Assembly: GCA_018985225.1 (NCBI GenBank)
Contig: JADGIF010000072.1
Span: forward strand, 1-23,402
Direction: 5' to 3'
Origin: Amoeboradix gromovi
Taxonomy: Eukaryota; Sanchytriomycota; Sanchytriomycetes; Sanchytriales; Sanchytriaceae
Length of the DNA stretch: 23,402 bases
In this document: positions 18,601-23,402 of the stretch, piece after piece
Layout: the number at the start of each line of letters is the position of its first letter
Numbering within the stretch: position 1 is the stretch's first letter
Notes under the pieces: generated by a model
What the model was told of the DNA's origin: nothing
Databases searched by the model: none
What the model saw: only the letters and a program-made list of their open reading frames with translations
Position numbers and translations under genes: made by a program

Positions 18601-19649
18601 CTTTTAATGAATTCGCTACAATCATAGTACATATTGCCCGAGACATCAGGAAAACATTTTAGTAAATACTCTACATACTTGAGCACTACGGATTTGAGAT
18701 ATTTTAAACTTGTCGTGGAAACATAGCAATCAAGTGACAGGTAGTCCAGACCATAAATATTTTTAAGTAACTCAACTACTTCTTTTGATACTTTTGGGAT
18801 AACAATTTCCAATAAATGCTCTTTAGAGTATTCTTGAAAAAGCGGTAGTGATTCTTTTAAAGCTTTAGGAATCATAGCAATAGCATACTCTACATCTTTG
18901 ACATCAGGCGAAGTCTCTTTTAGAATGGACAACCATTTCTCGCATGCCTTAAATCCTGAGCAGACCTCTAAAGTAGTTTGAAGCAGGTGTAACTTCTCTT
19001 CAACATTCTTTAGAGTAAATCTAAATGGGGAGAATTCAAGCAGCTTCTCGACCTGACTGAATATTGGGGAGGAATGCTTATCACGAACTTCAAAGTAGAT
19101 GGACTGAATTTCATCCCAAAAAGAAATCTCTTCACTGAGAGTTTCCCGCCTCTGATTTGAAATTCGATCCAGCAATTGCTGTAATCCCTCTTTCCAGTTC
19201 ATAATCAGTGATTCTGAGTTTCCAATAGTTTGCACTCCGAATTCTACTTCCTTGAATTCAATTTTATGCAGTGCCTGTAAAGCCGCATTTTTAATGTTTT
19301 GAGTGGTCGTAGACAATACCATCTGCTCCACATTATTACCAGATGCCATATTTAAAACGACCAAGTCGTTTAAGAATCTCGTAGGTAGACTCTCATGGTA
19401 AATAGTGTGTCCATTTAGCTTTGAGTACACGTAAATTTTCTTTTTCATGTTCAAACCTGGTAGCATGCTATCTTTTGTTATTACTAGCTCATCTTTCAGG
19501 GAAATGTACACATAAATTGTGAAGTTGTGGGTTTCTTGAAATTTACTTAAAAGGTCAGAGTTGTCCTGGATTCCTTTTCTCAGCTTGTCTTGCTTGCAGT
19601 TTACAGTTTGCAAAATCCATTCTTGGATTTGTGGCTCTGCTGTTGGCAT
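6663..19649 (-). CDS. Axonemal outer-arm dynein heavy chain, beta class (DNAH9/11/17 type), intronless
   Basis: 4328-residue motor that drives flagellar beating. After an N-terminal tail and linker come six AAA modules. P-loops: AAA1 GPAGTGKTE (about 1749) with Walker B CFDEFNR; AAA2 GDAATGKS (about 2031) with LLDGDIDPMWIESLN; AAA3 GMAGVGKT (about 2346) with FIDDLNMPEVD; AAA4 GVGGSGKQS (about 2678). The stalk follows: coiled coil about 2905-3015, microtubule-binding tip 3020-3135, coiled coil 3138-3213, then AAA5/6 and a C-terminal domain ending GVAMLLSQ. The class is set by AAA2 (LDPKAVTNDELFG), AAA3 (LDYNHWYDRSK), AAA4 and the pre-stalk NYATPKSFLE, which match outer-arm beta chains; cytoplasmic dynein 1 differs there. 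It is about 130 residues shorter than human DNAH9/17, mostly in the tail. The frame is unbroken for 13 kb. The start is ATG 19649, since the frame upstream opens only with GTG. Stop TAA lies inside AATAAA. Confidence 0.96.
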   Translation of the reverse strand: MPTAEPQIQEWILQTVNCKQDKLRKGIQDNSDLLSKFQETHNFTIYVYISLKDELVITKDSMLPGLNMKKKIYVYSKLNGHTIYHESLPTRFLNDLVVLNMASGNNVEQMVLSTTTQNIKNAALQALHKIEFKEVEFGVQTIGNSESLIMNWKEGLQQLLDRISNQRRETLSEEISFWDEIQSIYFEVRDKHSSPIFSQVEKLLEFSPFRFTLKNVEEKLHLLQTTLEVCSGFKACEKWLSILKETSPDVKDVEYAIAMIPKALKESLPLFQEYSKEHLLEIVIPKVSKEVVELLKNIYGLDYLSLDCYVSTTSLKYLKSVVLKYVEYLLKCFPDVSGNMYYDCSEFIKRLEFIQEVVESQSVYCKLEKIELGGIKNEIYNDVITKSFFQYNKSFEELKSKSCDLLDIGVSTCDYLDFFKMIYQLDRDIASVIKRNCDEYGDIWMKLRVLEVLESFLKRPAVLEYLINFYIELFEEYHSTVQSIFYCVKSIKINLHNVPPVMGYIVEAYEYKRKLEELTSTVTRYVVLDVDFTVFINKCSKMIEYITTEIGITWKQWHLDMEDVTSSNLKVPLLCSLDLQVEKQAFLSTVFSECKTDNYSNAIKININSDIIVNMHEIRLFIAYKQQLQFELMLPDFVTAFYKKSSTIQNCIRILRKACNAYNNIILPMDSMSQDMLADYLTIIAQHVDECRYTMTWDQDIGDLVNNLWNAIDTCIMRYSLMQQLMNLIKLTTEEWMQHLLLDKDVKKCITVSEIKERYSNIEMLISSSFVKFNSQLENIHSVVVHSDYSIFHDYLDELLITAIKEWTISTLKILLENTKMASEQVFVEVIVDVINHELVLMPNISKTKNSIYELIQFIVDQIKNTAKQITLFRKNGEVNVYDIIMNSFEVKDLESKIVINIDKTQKDGNDFKHDLVVYQFLYNISRQSWIEKTLKDDKVQEELDKLQSLQVQIKELRNEILINGWIKMDMRNYKNYISSCIKKTIGQLLNQYESDFNVLVSKYTSQFNEQMELLKQDLNADNYSLLIDKIRTINQISAFDKTKQHFFDQMENTISVLKGNNIASDGVMNNFKELKEFHASLNKIAFKTNETILPLKVQVIENIESKLKRLHRKVLNFREDFLVNGPYKYNAEFKYSQINDYQREIGQLLIEKQELVNVSSVLEIEVPRMELLDACLFNLRQLKSVWDFTFYTLTKFEHYRKMQWKLIDVEYIEQFSKDLLKDLKKMDKDVKAWPIFTFVEKYVKDITMQITIIGELKSPFIKQRHWDQLMVLAKVNIIISDKNSLQDLLLLQLHHYEDDVRTIIDKSNKEQSIQKVLNDVNQQWQLMNFVFEKSSNAYIAKMPDNLVECLEDNQLMLQNLLNSKNIDYFKSDIVEWQNTLGTVDSIITILNTVQTTWCHLQTIFSQSEDIKKQLPDDTLRFHNTSEDFIALMTEFHVTEKTGIIDMCNTPNLLDKLEGYHYELQKCEKALSDYLETKRLVFPRFYFISSADLLDILSNGNCPRSVSSHLSKLFDNLCDLEFVDATENCSVIKGMYSREKEYVEFQQPLVLKGAVEHWLCDIENEMKKCLKYKLNDAIAQYDERPREKWILEHCSQLALAGTQLFWTSEVNMAFIKMEEGNEMAMKDLYKKQCVQLTNLITLIQGTLSKNDRTLVMTICTLDVHARDVVSKLIMEKATNAQCWSWQSQLRIRWDDDEKDCLINICDAKFRYNYEYLGNTARLVVTPLTDRCYITLSQALHLKLGGSPQGPAGTGKTETVKDLGKAMAIMVYVFNCSEQMDYQSVGNIYKGLAQSGSWGCFDEFNRISVEVLSVIATQVKSIQDALRAKKQRFNFLGEDIKLKQTVGIWITMNPGYAGRAELPDNLKALFRPCSMVVPNLELIMEIMLMAEGFTSANLLARKFNTLYKLNRELLSKQDHYDWGLRAIKSVLVVAGSLKRSEPNTTPEDQVLMRALRDFNVPKIVLEDVPIFMGLIADLFPKLEVLRKRDHKLETEIRCSALELNLQPEDSFILKVVQLEELLQVRHCVFILGDAATGKSKVWKTLFRAYHKLNRKCQFADLDPKAVTNDELFGFMNPSTREWKDGLFSTVMRDFSNGNNDSKWILLDGDIDPMWIESLNTVMDDNKVLTLASNERIPLKDNMRLIFEIGDLKYATPATVSRAGILYISQNDVSMNAIINSWIQKREDANERAILSQLFERYVAACLEFIKKVKHCDILPFNMINTLFRFLDHFLTKPFEKEVLEGFFAFSCVWAFGGTIMQDALIDYRLEFSKMFKQEFNTVYASDMNVFDYFYDQEKKRFVNWEQRMFTAEMKDVIFDTMIPITETIRQYYLLDILIGNGHPTLLVGMAGVGKTCLIKQKLQQFTDTHNFVNIPFNYYTNSTSLQPILEKPLEKKVGKTYGPVGNKKLIYFIDDLNMPEVDKYGTVSCHTLLRQQLDYNHWYDRSKMQLKDIVNCQYICAMNPTSGNFTISKRLQRHFSIFVMNAPSDDDLNKIYSNICVGQINQSFTVHLPKIVNAVLSIHKKISTTFLPTAVKFHYIFNMREISSVFQGILAADSEMTSTLDLANLIQHECQRVYGDRMMTKEDVDSYARISSELINKEFNEKIEPNLFSKFAKGLNEGKYLKTTVEQSRKILEEGLNNYNEINSQMNLVLFEDAIKHVCRINRVLEFNRGNIVLVGVGGSGKQSLSKLASYLASRTIYQISLKKGYGIADFKLDLAQLFMKCGLKKQQITFLITESHLIDERMLIVINDFLASGDVPQLFPDEEVSTITNAMRSEVKQMGLVDNSENCWTKFIDNVKLNLRLIICLSPVGDKLRRRCRRFPALMSSTYLNWFHGWPQEALFSVAMRFLSDIELVPVGCRETLAKFMCYWQTTCDEVNKKYLLIDKRYNYATPKSFLEYINLFKLLLERKSSDLTRGKERLENGLSKLKSTSEQVDILKSKLADQEVELKIKNENAEKLIATVAENTEKVNYEKKLADEEEKKVQEFTIVVEEKKRLCEQDLKAAEPALAAASDALNTLNKSNLTELKSFGSPSQEVQDVVAAVIILLSPSGKIVKDKSWKACKAAMANVDRFLDSLVNFNKEDINQNNLDALKPYLQNPDFTADFIKSKSQAAAGLCGWVVNIVIYYHVFCDVEPKRIALKESSDQLNHAQTKLQQVKSKVMQLDNDLIELRNKFEKATSEKLKCEHEAQKTQETLGLADRLVNGLSSERLRWGEAINMYSKLETTLVGDVLLSAAFLASAGPFTKLYRRELLDNFKQYLKSIDIMISDDFDLIRFLSNDADVSKWQNEGLPRDPVSIENALMYTNSSRWCLFIDPQLQCINWLKSKLPDALLISIGSKGYLDKIEKCISEGLTCILEDVSEQLDPILDNIISNNKIKKNKYYLLGDKDVEIHSKFKLILQTRLPNPHYTPEVQAQTCIINFTVTIQGLEDQLLADVVNVERSELEKSRAELTRQQNEFKIKLLELEDNLLFKLSSAQGNFLGDTTLVENLESTKRTAIEIEFKVKEAFKTEIRINEIREIYRPVADRSSMLYFLLNSMWVIHPMYQYSLKSFKNVFFRAISKAETAEEVKDRVKCLIECITFEVFSSTSRGLFENDKLIFVSQLVFNIMLKEQEIDAVDLDYLLRCPRQVSTCPIEWINDGQWQTLKALTKIDALKELCNDLEQSNKRWKKYCELEQPENEKLPSEWKNRTAIQQLCILRALRPDRILYGLRQFISTKIGDRYVNGNRTPFGATFQESSAYIPIFFILSPGVDPVKDVEQIGKTLGISTELNNFYNISLGQGQEIVAERALDIAIVQGGWVMLQNIHLVAKWLPTLEKKMEEIFRLDINVNFRLFLSAEPAGDPLYHIIPTSILQQSIKITNEAPTGMKANLHKALDNFDQEILDKCSKELEFKSILFALCYFHAVVVERKKFGAIGWNRSYPFNNGDLTISVDVLFNYLESFSKIPWDDIRYIFGEIMYGGHISDDLDRRLCATYLQVYVREELFDTSLLYCANFNAPPSLDYNEYHRYIDENLPLENPLLYGMHPNAEISVQTITSEKLFMTMMELQPKESLGQGKVSKEELLRVMIEEMIVLIPEVFGDMSAKIEDKTPFTSVCLQECDRMSKILTEMKRSLIELLLGLNGDLSTTDLMEQMMQSLHLNKIPENWIKMTYPSSNSLNLWFVDLLNRYKQLEGWISDFNVPICVNLSWLFNPQAFLTAVMQTTARRNEWPLDKMTLNIEVLKKTREEIIQGPRDGIYMDGLYLEGARYENGLTDSRMKELYFQMPVIHVKAVTVDKADMNGYPCPIYKTKQRGPTYIWTLNLKSKDVINKWILGGVAMLLSQ

Positions 19650-19685
19650 TTTGACCTTTAGCACGAAACACTTGAATTCAGGATA

Positions 19686-19691
19686 TTTATA
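19686..19691 (-). promoter_or_regulatory. TATAAA motif 37 bp upstream of the dynein ATG
   Basis: The - strand reads CTATAAATATCC in the 124-bp gap between the RFC stop and the dynein start. It could be a TATA box giving a very short leader, but AT-rich spacers produce such motifs by chance, and no equivalent element was seen at the same distance from the other starts. Confidence 0.2.
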
Positions 19692-19773
19692 GTAAAATCC
19701 TTAAACTGTGACAATGGTGGCAAACAATGTCGTATTACCTCTATTAAACTAAATGTATTTACTTCAATTACTT

Positions 19774-20736
19774 CTACTTCAATATTGAATGGCATTTAGA
19801 CAACGCTCCGAGTAGCTGGATTTTTCCGTTTCCGACTGTTATCTTTTCACTGTATTCCCCAAATACCATTGCCAAGCTAGATTTCTTGTCTTCTAACATA
19901 TCCATATCAATTGTTAGCATATCAAACAGCTGATTAAGTACGTTTGACGCACCATACCCCTCCATGATAATGTCATCTACACATCCCATCACTTTCACAA
20001 AATCATTGCTTTTCAACAAACTCCATAACTCTTCCACCCAGTCAGTGGGCACGATACCCAATATGTCTTCAACGTTTGTAGTATTCAGTTGGTGCAATGT
20101 CTGTAAAGCGTAAACACACCGACGCATGTCTCCCTCACAAAAATTGACTATTTTGAGGACGTCTTTCTTTCCTATTTTTAAACCTTCATCATTGCATATT
20201 TGCTCTAGTTTTGATCGAATATCTTCTTCGTCTAGTCCTTTAAACTGAAACTGGGCACATCTACTCTTTATTGGGTCAATAATCTTGCCAGCATAATTGC
20301 AAATCAAGCAGAATCTTGTTACGCTCACGTAGTCTTCCATGATTCTGCGCAAAGCAGCTTGAGCATCCATAGTCATAGCATCGAATTCGTCTAATATGAT
20401 GACTTTATATGGGACATCTTTACAAGTTTGCCTTGCAAATAATTTAACCTTTTCTCGTACAACTTGTATACCACGCTCATCGCTTGCATTGAGTTCTAAT
20501 ACATAATCTTTATAGCTTTTGCTATATTGGGAATAAAACTGCTTTACATACGCTAAAATTGTAGAAGTTTTACCGGTTCCAGCTGCTCCATAAAATAACA
20601 AATGAGGCATACTGTTGGTCTTCAGGTATCCTTTTAAAGAAGACACGACATGATCCTGGCCACAAATATCCTCCAGAGTGTGTGGACGATATTTCTCTAC
20701 CCAAACCTGACTTTGAGTGGCTCCCACTTGTACCAT
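19774..20736 (-). CDS. Replication factor C small subunit (human RFC4 / yeast Rfc2 type)
   Basis: 320-residue AAA+ subunit of the clamp loader that opens PCNA and places it on primer-template junctions in the nucleus. Visible RFC boxes: WVEKYRP (12-18), Walker A GAAGTGKT (50-57), LELNASDERG (80-89), Walker B ILDEFD with Asp116/Glu117, SRC motif at 158-160 carrying the trans-acting Arg, and GDMRR sensor 2 (about 205). The stretch VLELNASDERGIQVVREKVK with TRFCLICNY and the QDH box favours the human RFC4/yeast Rfc2 subunit over RFC2, RFC3 or RFC5. The P-loop has Ala-Ala where the family usually has Pro-Pro, and Walker B reads DEFD rather than DEAD; both seem conservative. Start ATG 20736, TAG stop. 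It is the only gene here without an obvious AATAAA close to its stop. Confidence 0.93.
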   Translation of the reverse strand: MVQVGATQSQVWVEKYRPHTLEDICGQDHVVSSLKGYLKTNSMPHLLFYGAAGTGKTSTILAYVKQFYSQYSKSYKDYVLELNASDERGIQVVREKVKLFARQTCKDVPYKVIILDEFDAMTMDAQAALRRIMEDYVSVTRFCLICNYAGKIIDPIKSRCAQFQFKGLDEEDIRSKLEQICNDEGLKIGKKDVLKIVNFCEGDMRRCVYALQTLHQLNTTNVEDILGIVPTDWVEELWSLLKSNDFVKVMGCVDDIIMEGYGASNVLNQLFDMLTIDMDMLEDKKSSLAMVFGEYSEKITVGNGKIQLLGALSKCHSILK

Positions 20737-20783
20737 TGTTGGTTACAAGGGCCAAAAAATAATTTTAATTTTACTGTAAGTGA

Positions 20784-20789
20784 TTTATT
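20784..20789 (-). terminator. AATAAA polyadenylation signal of the GPI-protein gene
   Basis: AATAAA on the - strand two bases after the TAG stop at 20792-20794, and about 48 bp before the RFC start. The transcript end and the next promoter must share this 55-bp gap. Confidence 0.55.
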
Positions 20790-20791
20790 AT

Positions 20792-21133
20792 CTACATCAT
20801 AAGAGATATATAAACTGATGCAATTAAAATTGTTTTGAACAATGCACTCGTTGATGATCCACTTGTAATCGTACCAGGATTTCTGTTTCTCGGCTGAGCA
20901 TCTGCATTTGTTGTATTTGTTGTGTTTGTTGTGTTTGTAGCATTGGCTGCATCACTAGCAGCCAGTGGAGCATCACTTGTTGTTTCGACAGCTGTTGCAA
21001 TTGGCGAAGGTGCTTGGGTGGGTGTTGCAGAATCTAAATTTCCTGATCCCTCCAATGCTTTTGCTAGCTCAGTTGGTAGGCTTTCATTTGTTTGTCCTAA
21101 AATGAACGGGCTCAAAAATAAAATCAGTTTCAT
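20792..21133 (-). CDS. Small Ser/Thr/Asn-rich GPI-anchored surface protein (113 aa)
   Basis: The N-terminus MKLILFLSPFILG is a signal peptide, probably cut before Gln14. The middle is low-complexity and rich in Ala, Ser, Thr and Pro, as in O-mannosylated cell-wall proteins, and holds an N-A-T plus repeated N-T-T sequons and N16-E-S for N-glycosylation. The C-terminus has a small-residue stretch (TSGSSTS), a short spacer and a hydrophobic tail (ALFKTILIASVYISLMM) ending at the stop, which is the layout of a GPI attachment signal. It is most likely a wall or plasma-membrane surface protein, perhaps on a spore or zoospore; no enzymatic domain is visible. Such proteins diverge fast, so lack of a recognisable family is expected. 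Start ATG 21133 is the only Met before the signal sequence. Confidence 0.75.
   Translation of the reverse strand: MKLILFLSPFILGQTNESLPTELAKALEGSGNLDSATPTQAPSPIATAVETTSDAPLAASDAANATNTTNTTNTTNADAQPRNRNPGTITSGSSTSALFKTILIASVYISLMM
20905..20940 (-). repeat. 9-bp tandem repeat encoding Asn-Thr-Thr
   Basis: About four copies of an AACACAACA-like unit (variants AATACAACA and AATGCA...) lie in frame in the GPI-protein gene and each encodes N-T-T, an N-glycosylation sequon. Unit length is a multiple of three, so copy-number changes would keep the frame. Confidence 0.7.
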
Positions 21134-21324
21134 TCCCCCACACTTGCCGACTTGAAACTAAACTATCACTAAATAATGGTTTACACAGCATGCAATCTCC
21201 ACATTGTCTTTGGCCATGCGAGTGTAACCACATCAATGAGGCTTATAATCTAGAAATGGGACAGATCAGGTGATTGTTAGTAATTGTAAAGTGGAAACCC
21301 AGGAGCACTCGATATTTTATACAA
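21134..21324. other. 191-bp spacer between the GPI-protein and C1/dysferlin-domain genes
   Basis: It presumably holds the - strand promoter of the GPI-protein gene and the 3' end of the upstream gene. A GTGTGGGGG run sits directly before the GPI-protein ATG (21134-21142). No RNA gene or repeat was recognised. Confidence 0.3.
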
Positions 21325-21330
21325 TTTATT
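21325..21330 (-). terminator. AATAAA overlapping the stop codon of the C1/dysferlin-domain gene
   Basis: The gene ends AAC CAA TAA A on the - strand, placing the stop (21326-21328) inside AATAAA. Confidence 0.45.
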
Positions 21331-22744
21331 GGTTTTCATAACTATATTCATATATATGCTGATCTTCCGCACCCTCATTTATATCACTATCTTCCACGTA
21401 TTCAACTATTTCCTCATCAGTGCTTTTGTCATCAAACATCTTGAAATCATGCAGTGATGAAGATCTAGCCGGTGGATAGTCTGTCAAACTTCCTTGACTC
21501 TTCATTATCGTAGGAATCACTGCTCCTAGTAACGGTGTCCGTGTATCTTTCTTTACTGCTATTCTGGTCCATTTCCTTTTTCTGGAGACGTGTTTTTCAG
21601 GCAAAGTAGGGTTGAACTCATCATCGCAAAGGCACCATCCTTCGTCGTCTACTTTGTTCCATTGACTATCTATATGCCACTCGTTTAAAAACTCATATCC
21701 TGGCGGGGTTTTATAATCTCCTGGGGCCGGGAATGGAATTGTTCCCTGAATATCCGAGTACGGCGGGGGATCATTACCAAGGCATGTAGCAACATATATG
21801 CCCTCTATTAATCTTTGGTTTTCAAATATGGTCAAATTAGCTGTGTTTGTAACTTGACTGGAGAAAGTAGCTGGAGCACTTGACGATGTGTCAGGTGATG
21901 ACAGAACCGGATGATTTGTGCTTGACATAGAAGTAGCAGTTGTATCACCAGGTAGCCCATCAGACCTAATATCAATGTTTGAAATCCTTCGTTTAGCTTT
22001 TACAGCAGGTTGTATTATATCCTTGATAATCGGGGAAATCTCATGAATATGATCTTTTAGAGGTGAATTAATCAAGAACAAACTCCAGCCAACAATCAAG
22101 CAAATAATATTAAAAGGAAAAAACAAATATACTATAATTACGATAGGAATGCAAGCAATGCTAAATTGAATTACTTTCATAGTATGCTCTTCATTTCTCC
22201 ACGCTAAATGCTCATGATACTGAATGACAACGCTATCTATTGCTGCAGAAGCGTTAAACATTAAGTTTTGGATAAATTGGAGGTTCAGTTTGTACTCTTG
22301 GTGGGAGGTTTTTGGAGGAACCAAATAAGTGTGCTGTGGCTTCATTCCCGATAAACGGGGATGAGATACTATAGAGATGAATATGACAGCAAGATTCGGT
22401 AGCAAGAAAAGCAAAATGGGATACAGACATAGCAGAGTGAATATCAACAGGCAAATAATGGAGATTGTTGGATCACTCCACAACAAGATGTTCAGAAGCA
22501 TTTGCTCAGTACTTCTTAAAAAGCCAATTCTCAATAAAAACTTGTGCATATTCTTTGTTGTTCTCATCATATTTAACGGTTTAGCAACTGCCTCGATACA
22601 CGGCAATATTGGCTGGCATTGATGATGCAAACTGATTTTGCAATCTACACATTCTCTACCTTGCTTAACGACACCCCATATGAACTTGTGACAGGCATCA
22701 CAGAATGTAGGTTGATGAAAGGTTGCGGTTTGTAGACTGTGCAT
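21326..22744 (-). CDS. C1 zinc finger + multi-spanning membrane + peroxin/dysferlin-domain protein (Pex24/Pex30-like)
   Basis: 472 residues. Residues 2-49 form a C1 (phorbol-ester/DAG-type) zinc finger with His2, Cys15, Cys18, Cys32, Cys35, His40, Cys43 and Cys49, and the core PTFCDACHKFIWGVVKQG. Two hydrophobic blocks (about 93-126 and 190-227), each long enough for a membrane hairpin, follow, as in reticulon-like Pex30 proteins. A Ser/Thr-rich linker leads to a dysferlin (DysF) module: ENQR (308-311), PPPYSD (326-331), W356-IDSQW, D-GW (368-370) and RKRKWTR (388-394). The tail is strongly acidic. Fungal Pex24/28-32 proteins act at ER-peroxisome contacts and shape peroxisome number; a C1 domain suggests lipid binding. 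Function here is inferred. The start is ATG 22744, first after an in-frame TAG; His2 of the finger directly follows it. Stop TAA lies inside AATAAA. Confidence 0.85.
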   Translation of the reverse strand: MHSLQTATFHQPTFCDACHKFIWGVVKQGRECVDCKISLHHQCQPILPCIEAVAKPLNMMRTTKNMHKFLLRIGFLRSTEQMLLNILLWSDPTISIICLLIFTLLCLYPILLFLLPNLAVIFISIVSHPRLSGMKPQHTYLVPPKTSHQEYKLNLQFIQNLMFNASAAIDSVVIQYHEHLAWRNEEHTMKVIQFSIACIPIVIIVYLFFPFNIICLIVGWSLFLINSPLKDHIHEISPIIKDIIQPAVKAKRRISNIDIRSDGLPGDTTATSMSSTNHPVLSSPDTSSSAPATFSSQVTNTANLTIFENQRLIEGIYVATCLGNDPPPYSDIQGTIPFPAPGDYKTPPGYEFLNEWHIDSQWNKVDDEGWCLCDDEFNPTLPEKHVSRKRKWTRIAVKKDTRTPLLGAVIPTIMKSQGSLTDYPPARSSSLHDFKMFDDKSTDEEIVEYVEDSDINEGAEDQHIYEYSYENQ

Positions 22745-23078
22745 CGTGGTTTCGATGCCACTCCTAGTAAATGCGACACACTACAAAACTAGACAAACTT
22801 TTAAAACAAATGTGTCAAAGACAGAATTAGCCAGGTACTAGTGTCAAATGTTATGTCACCTCTGCTTTAGAACATAATTCTCTGTAACTGATTACTCCTC
22901 GTTGCCAATCAAGCGTAACGTTACTCCATAGACTATCAATGCATAGAATACTAATTTTAACCGGTATTCATATCTCGATCTAAAGGTCGATCCACAGCTA
23001 TTTTAGTCCGCCACATTGAGCAAACCATGTACCTCAATGAGATCTCTAAAAGCCATTTTAATTGCAATTACTATCATG
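22745..23078. other. Intergenic region between the C1/dysferlin-domain gene and Fanzor relic B
   Basis: No gene recognised. Only very short open frames occur (for example 24 codons on the - strand near 23010-23085). It should contain the promoter of the C1/dysferlin-domain gene on the - strand, but I see no distinctive core element. Confidence 0.35.
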
Positions 23079-23402
23079 ACAGCTGTCTCCTCGTCAAAAG
23101 TCCTGATTTCTTAGAAAATCAAGAATTTCCACAGAGAAACTAGCAATGCTAGATTCTCCGTTACAATGATCGCTCACGCTTTCACTACCCTGAGGCGGGA
23201 TTGAATAAGGATGCATATACTTGATGTATATGTTCCTTGCAGCCATATGGTCTCTATCTATTTCCAAATGACAATTTGTACAGGTTCAGGTTTCTAAATT
23301 GGTTTTCTTTAAAGTACCATACCTCGTACATGTCTGACTAGTAAATGATTCATTGCATTCGACCATCGTCTTTCCTCTTTGCTTACACTTGAACTTCAAG
23401 CG
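23079..23402 (-). pseudogene. Fanzor (TnpB-like) nuclease 3' relic, copy B, running off the right edge
   Basis: On the - strand from 23402 the frame reads KFKCKQRGKTMVE, then ESFTSQTCTRYG, the zinc-ribbon lead-in of TnpB/Fanzor proteins (compare 'E-YTS-TCS-CG'), then CTNCHLEIDRDHMAARN with the last RuvC Asp, and a 50-codon tail ending in TGA near 23097. Two lesions are visible: the second zinc-ribbon Cys is Tyr (codon at 23319-23321), and an in-frame TGA at 23286-23288 separates the two Cys pairs. Otherwise the block is well kept and is highly similar to relic A over about 250 bp. The rest of the gene would lie beyond 23402. It could be a recent pseudogene or part of a longer element whose other parts are intact. 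Confidence 0.75.
23108..23158 (-). ncRNA. Hairpin pair at the 3' end of Fanzor relic B (candidate guide-RNA scaffold remnant)
   Basis: 23134-23158 pairs GAGAA and CTAGC with GCTAG and TTCTC across one A-A mismatch and a 3-nt loop. 23108-23125 pairs TTCTT with AAGAA around an 8-nt loop. Both correspond to the hairpins of relic A at the same offset from the zinc ribbon. The RNA role is inference. Confidence 0.35.

Noticed and set aside
6663-19649. Cytoplasmic dynein 1 heavy chain, the expected class in most fungi
   Set aside because: AAA2 to AAA4 motifs (LDPKAVTNDELFG, LDYNHWYDRSK, GVGGSGKQS) and the GVAMLLSQ end match axonemal outer-arm beta chains instead.

Overview
The window looks like nuclear DNA from a compact, AT-rich eukaryote with tightly packed and almost intron-free genes. 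The gene content points to an early-diverging fungus, or close fungal relative, that still makes a motile flagellum. It has a fungal-style alpha-actinin with a short rod (compare the roughly 620-residue Ain1 of fission yeast), a Pex24/Pex30-type peroxin/dysferlin-domain membrane protein, a short GPI-anchored surface protein and a vacuolar AVT/SLC36-type amino-acid transporter. It also has a full axonemal outer-arm dynein heavy chain, a gene that non-flagellated fungi have lost. A zoosporic lineage (Rozella-like, aphelid or chytrid-like) is my best guess; the assignment is inference, and a reduced ciliated animal is not strictly excluded.

Layout from left to right. Bases 1-444 hold a short open frame entering from the left edge and then nothing I recognise. 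On the + strand follow a small secreted orphan protein (445-885), an amino-acid transporter (1105-2352) and a casein kinase 1 (3068-3988). Between the transporter and the kinase lies a decayed 3' end of a Fanzor (eukaryotic TnpB-like RNA-guided nuclease) on the - strand, with its zinc ribbon duplicated in tandem. From 4131 to 22744 all genes are on the - strand. Read in their own direction they are: a C1 + peroxin/dysferlin membrane protein, a GPI-anchored Asn-Thr-rich protein, a replication factor C small subunit, a 13-kb intronless dynein heavy chain, and an alpha-actinin interrupted by one 20-nt intron. A second Fanzor relic, related to the first, occupies the right edge (about 23079-23402) and continues out of the window.

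The genes do not form one pathway. Dynein serves flagellar motility, alpha-actinin crosslinks actin, RFC loads PCNA, CK1 signals, and three products act at membranes or the cell surface. The most informative features lie outside the ordinary proteins: (i) the ultra-short intron; (ii) AATAAA polyadenylation signals placed within about 30 nt of most stop codons and overlapping the stop codon itself in three genes; (iii) two Fanzor relics that share the same internal TGA, a tandem zinc-ribbon duplication in one of them, and conserved hairpins near the 3' end, one with a compensatory base-pair change, which could be the remains of the guide-RNA scaffold.
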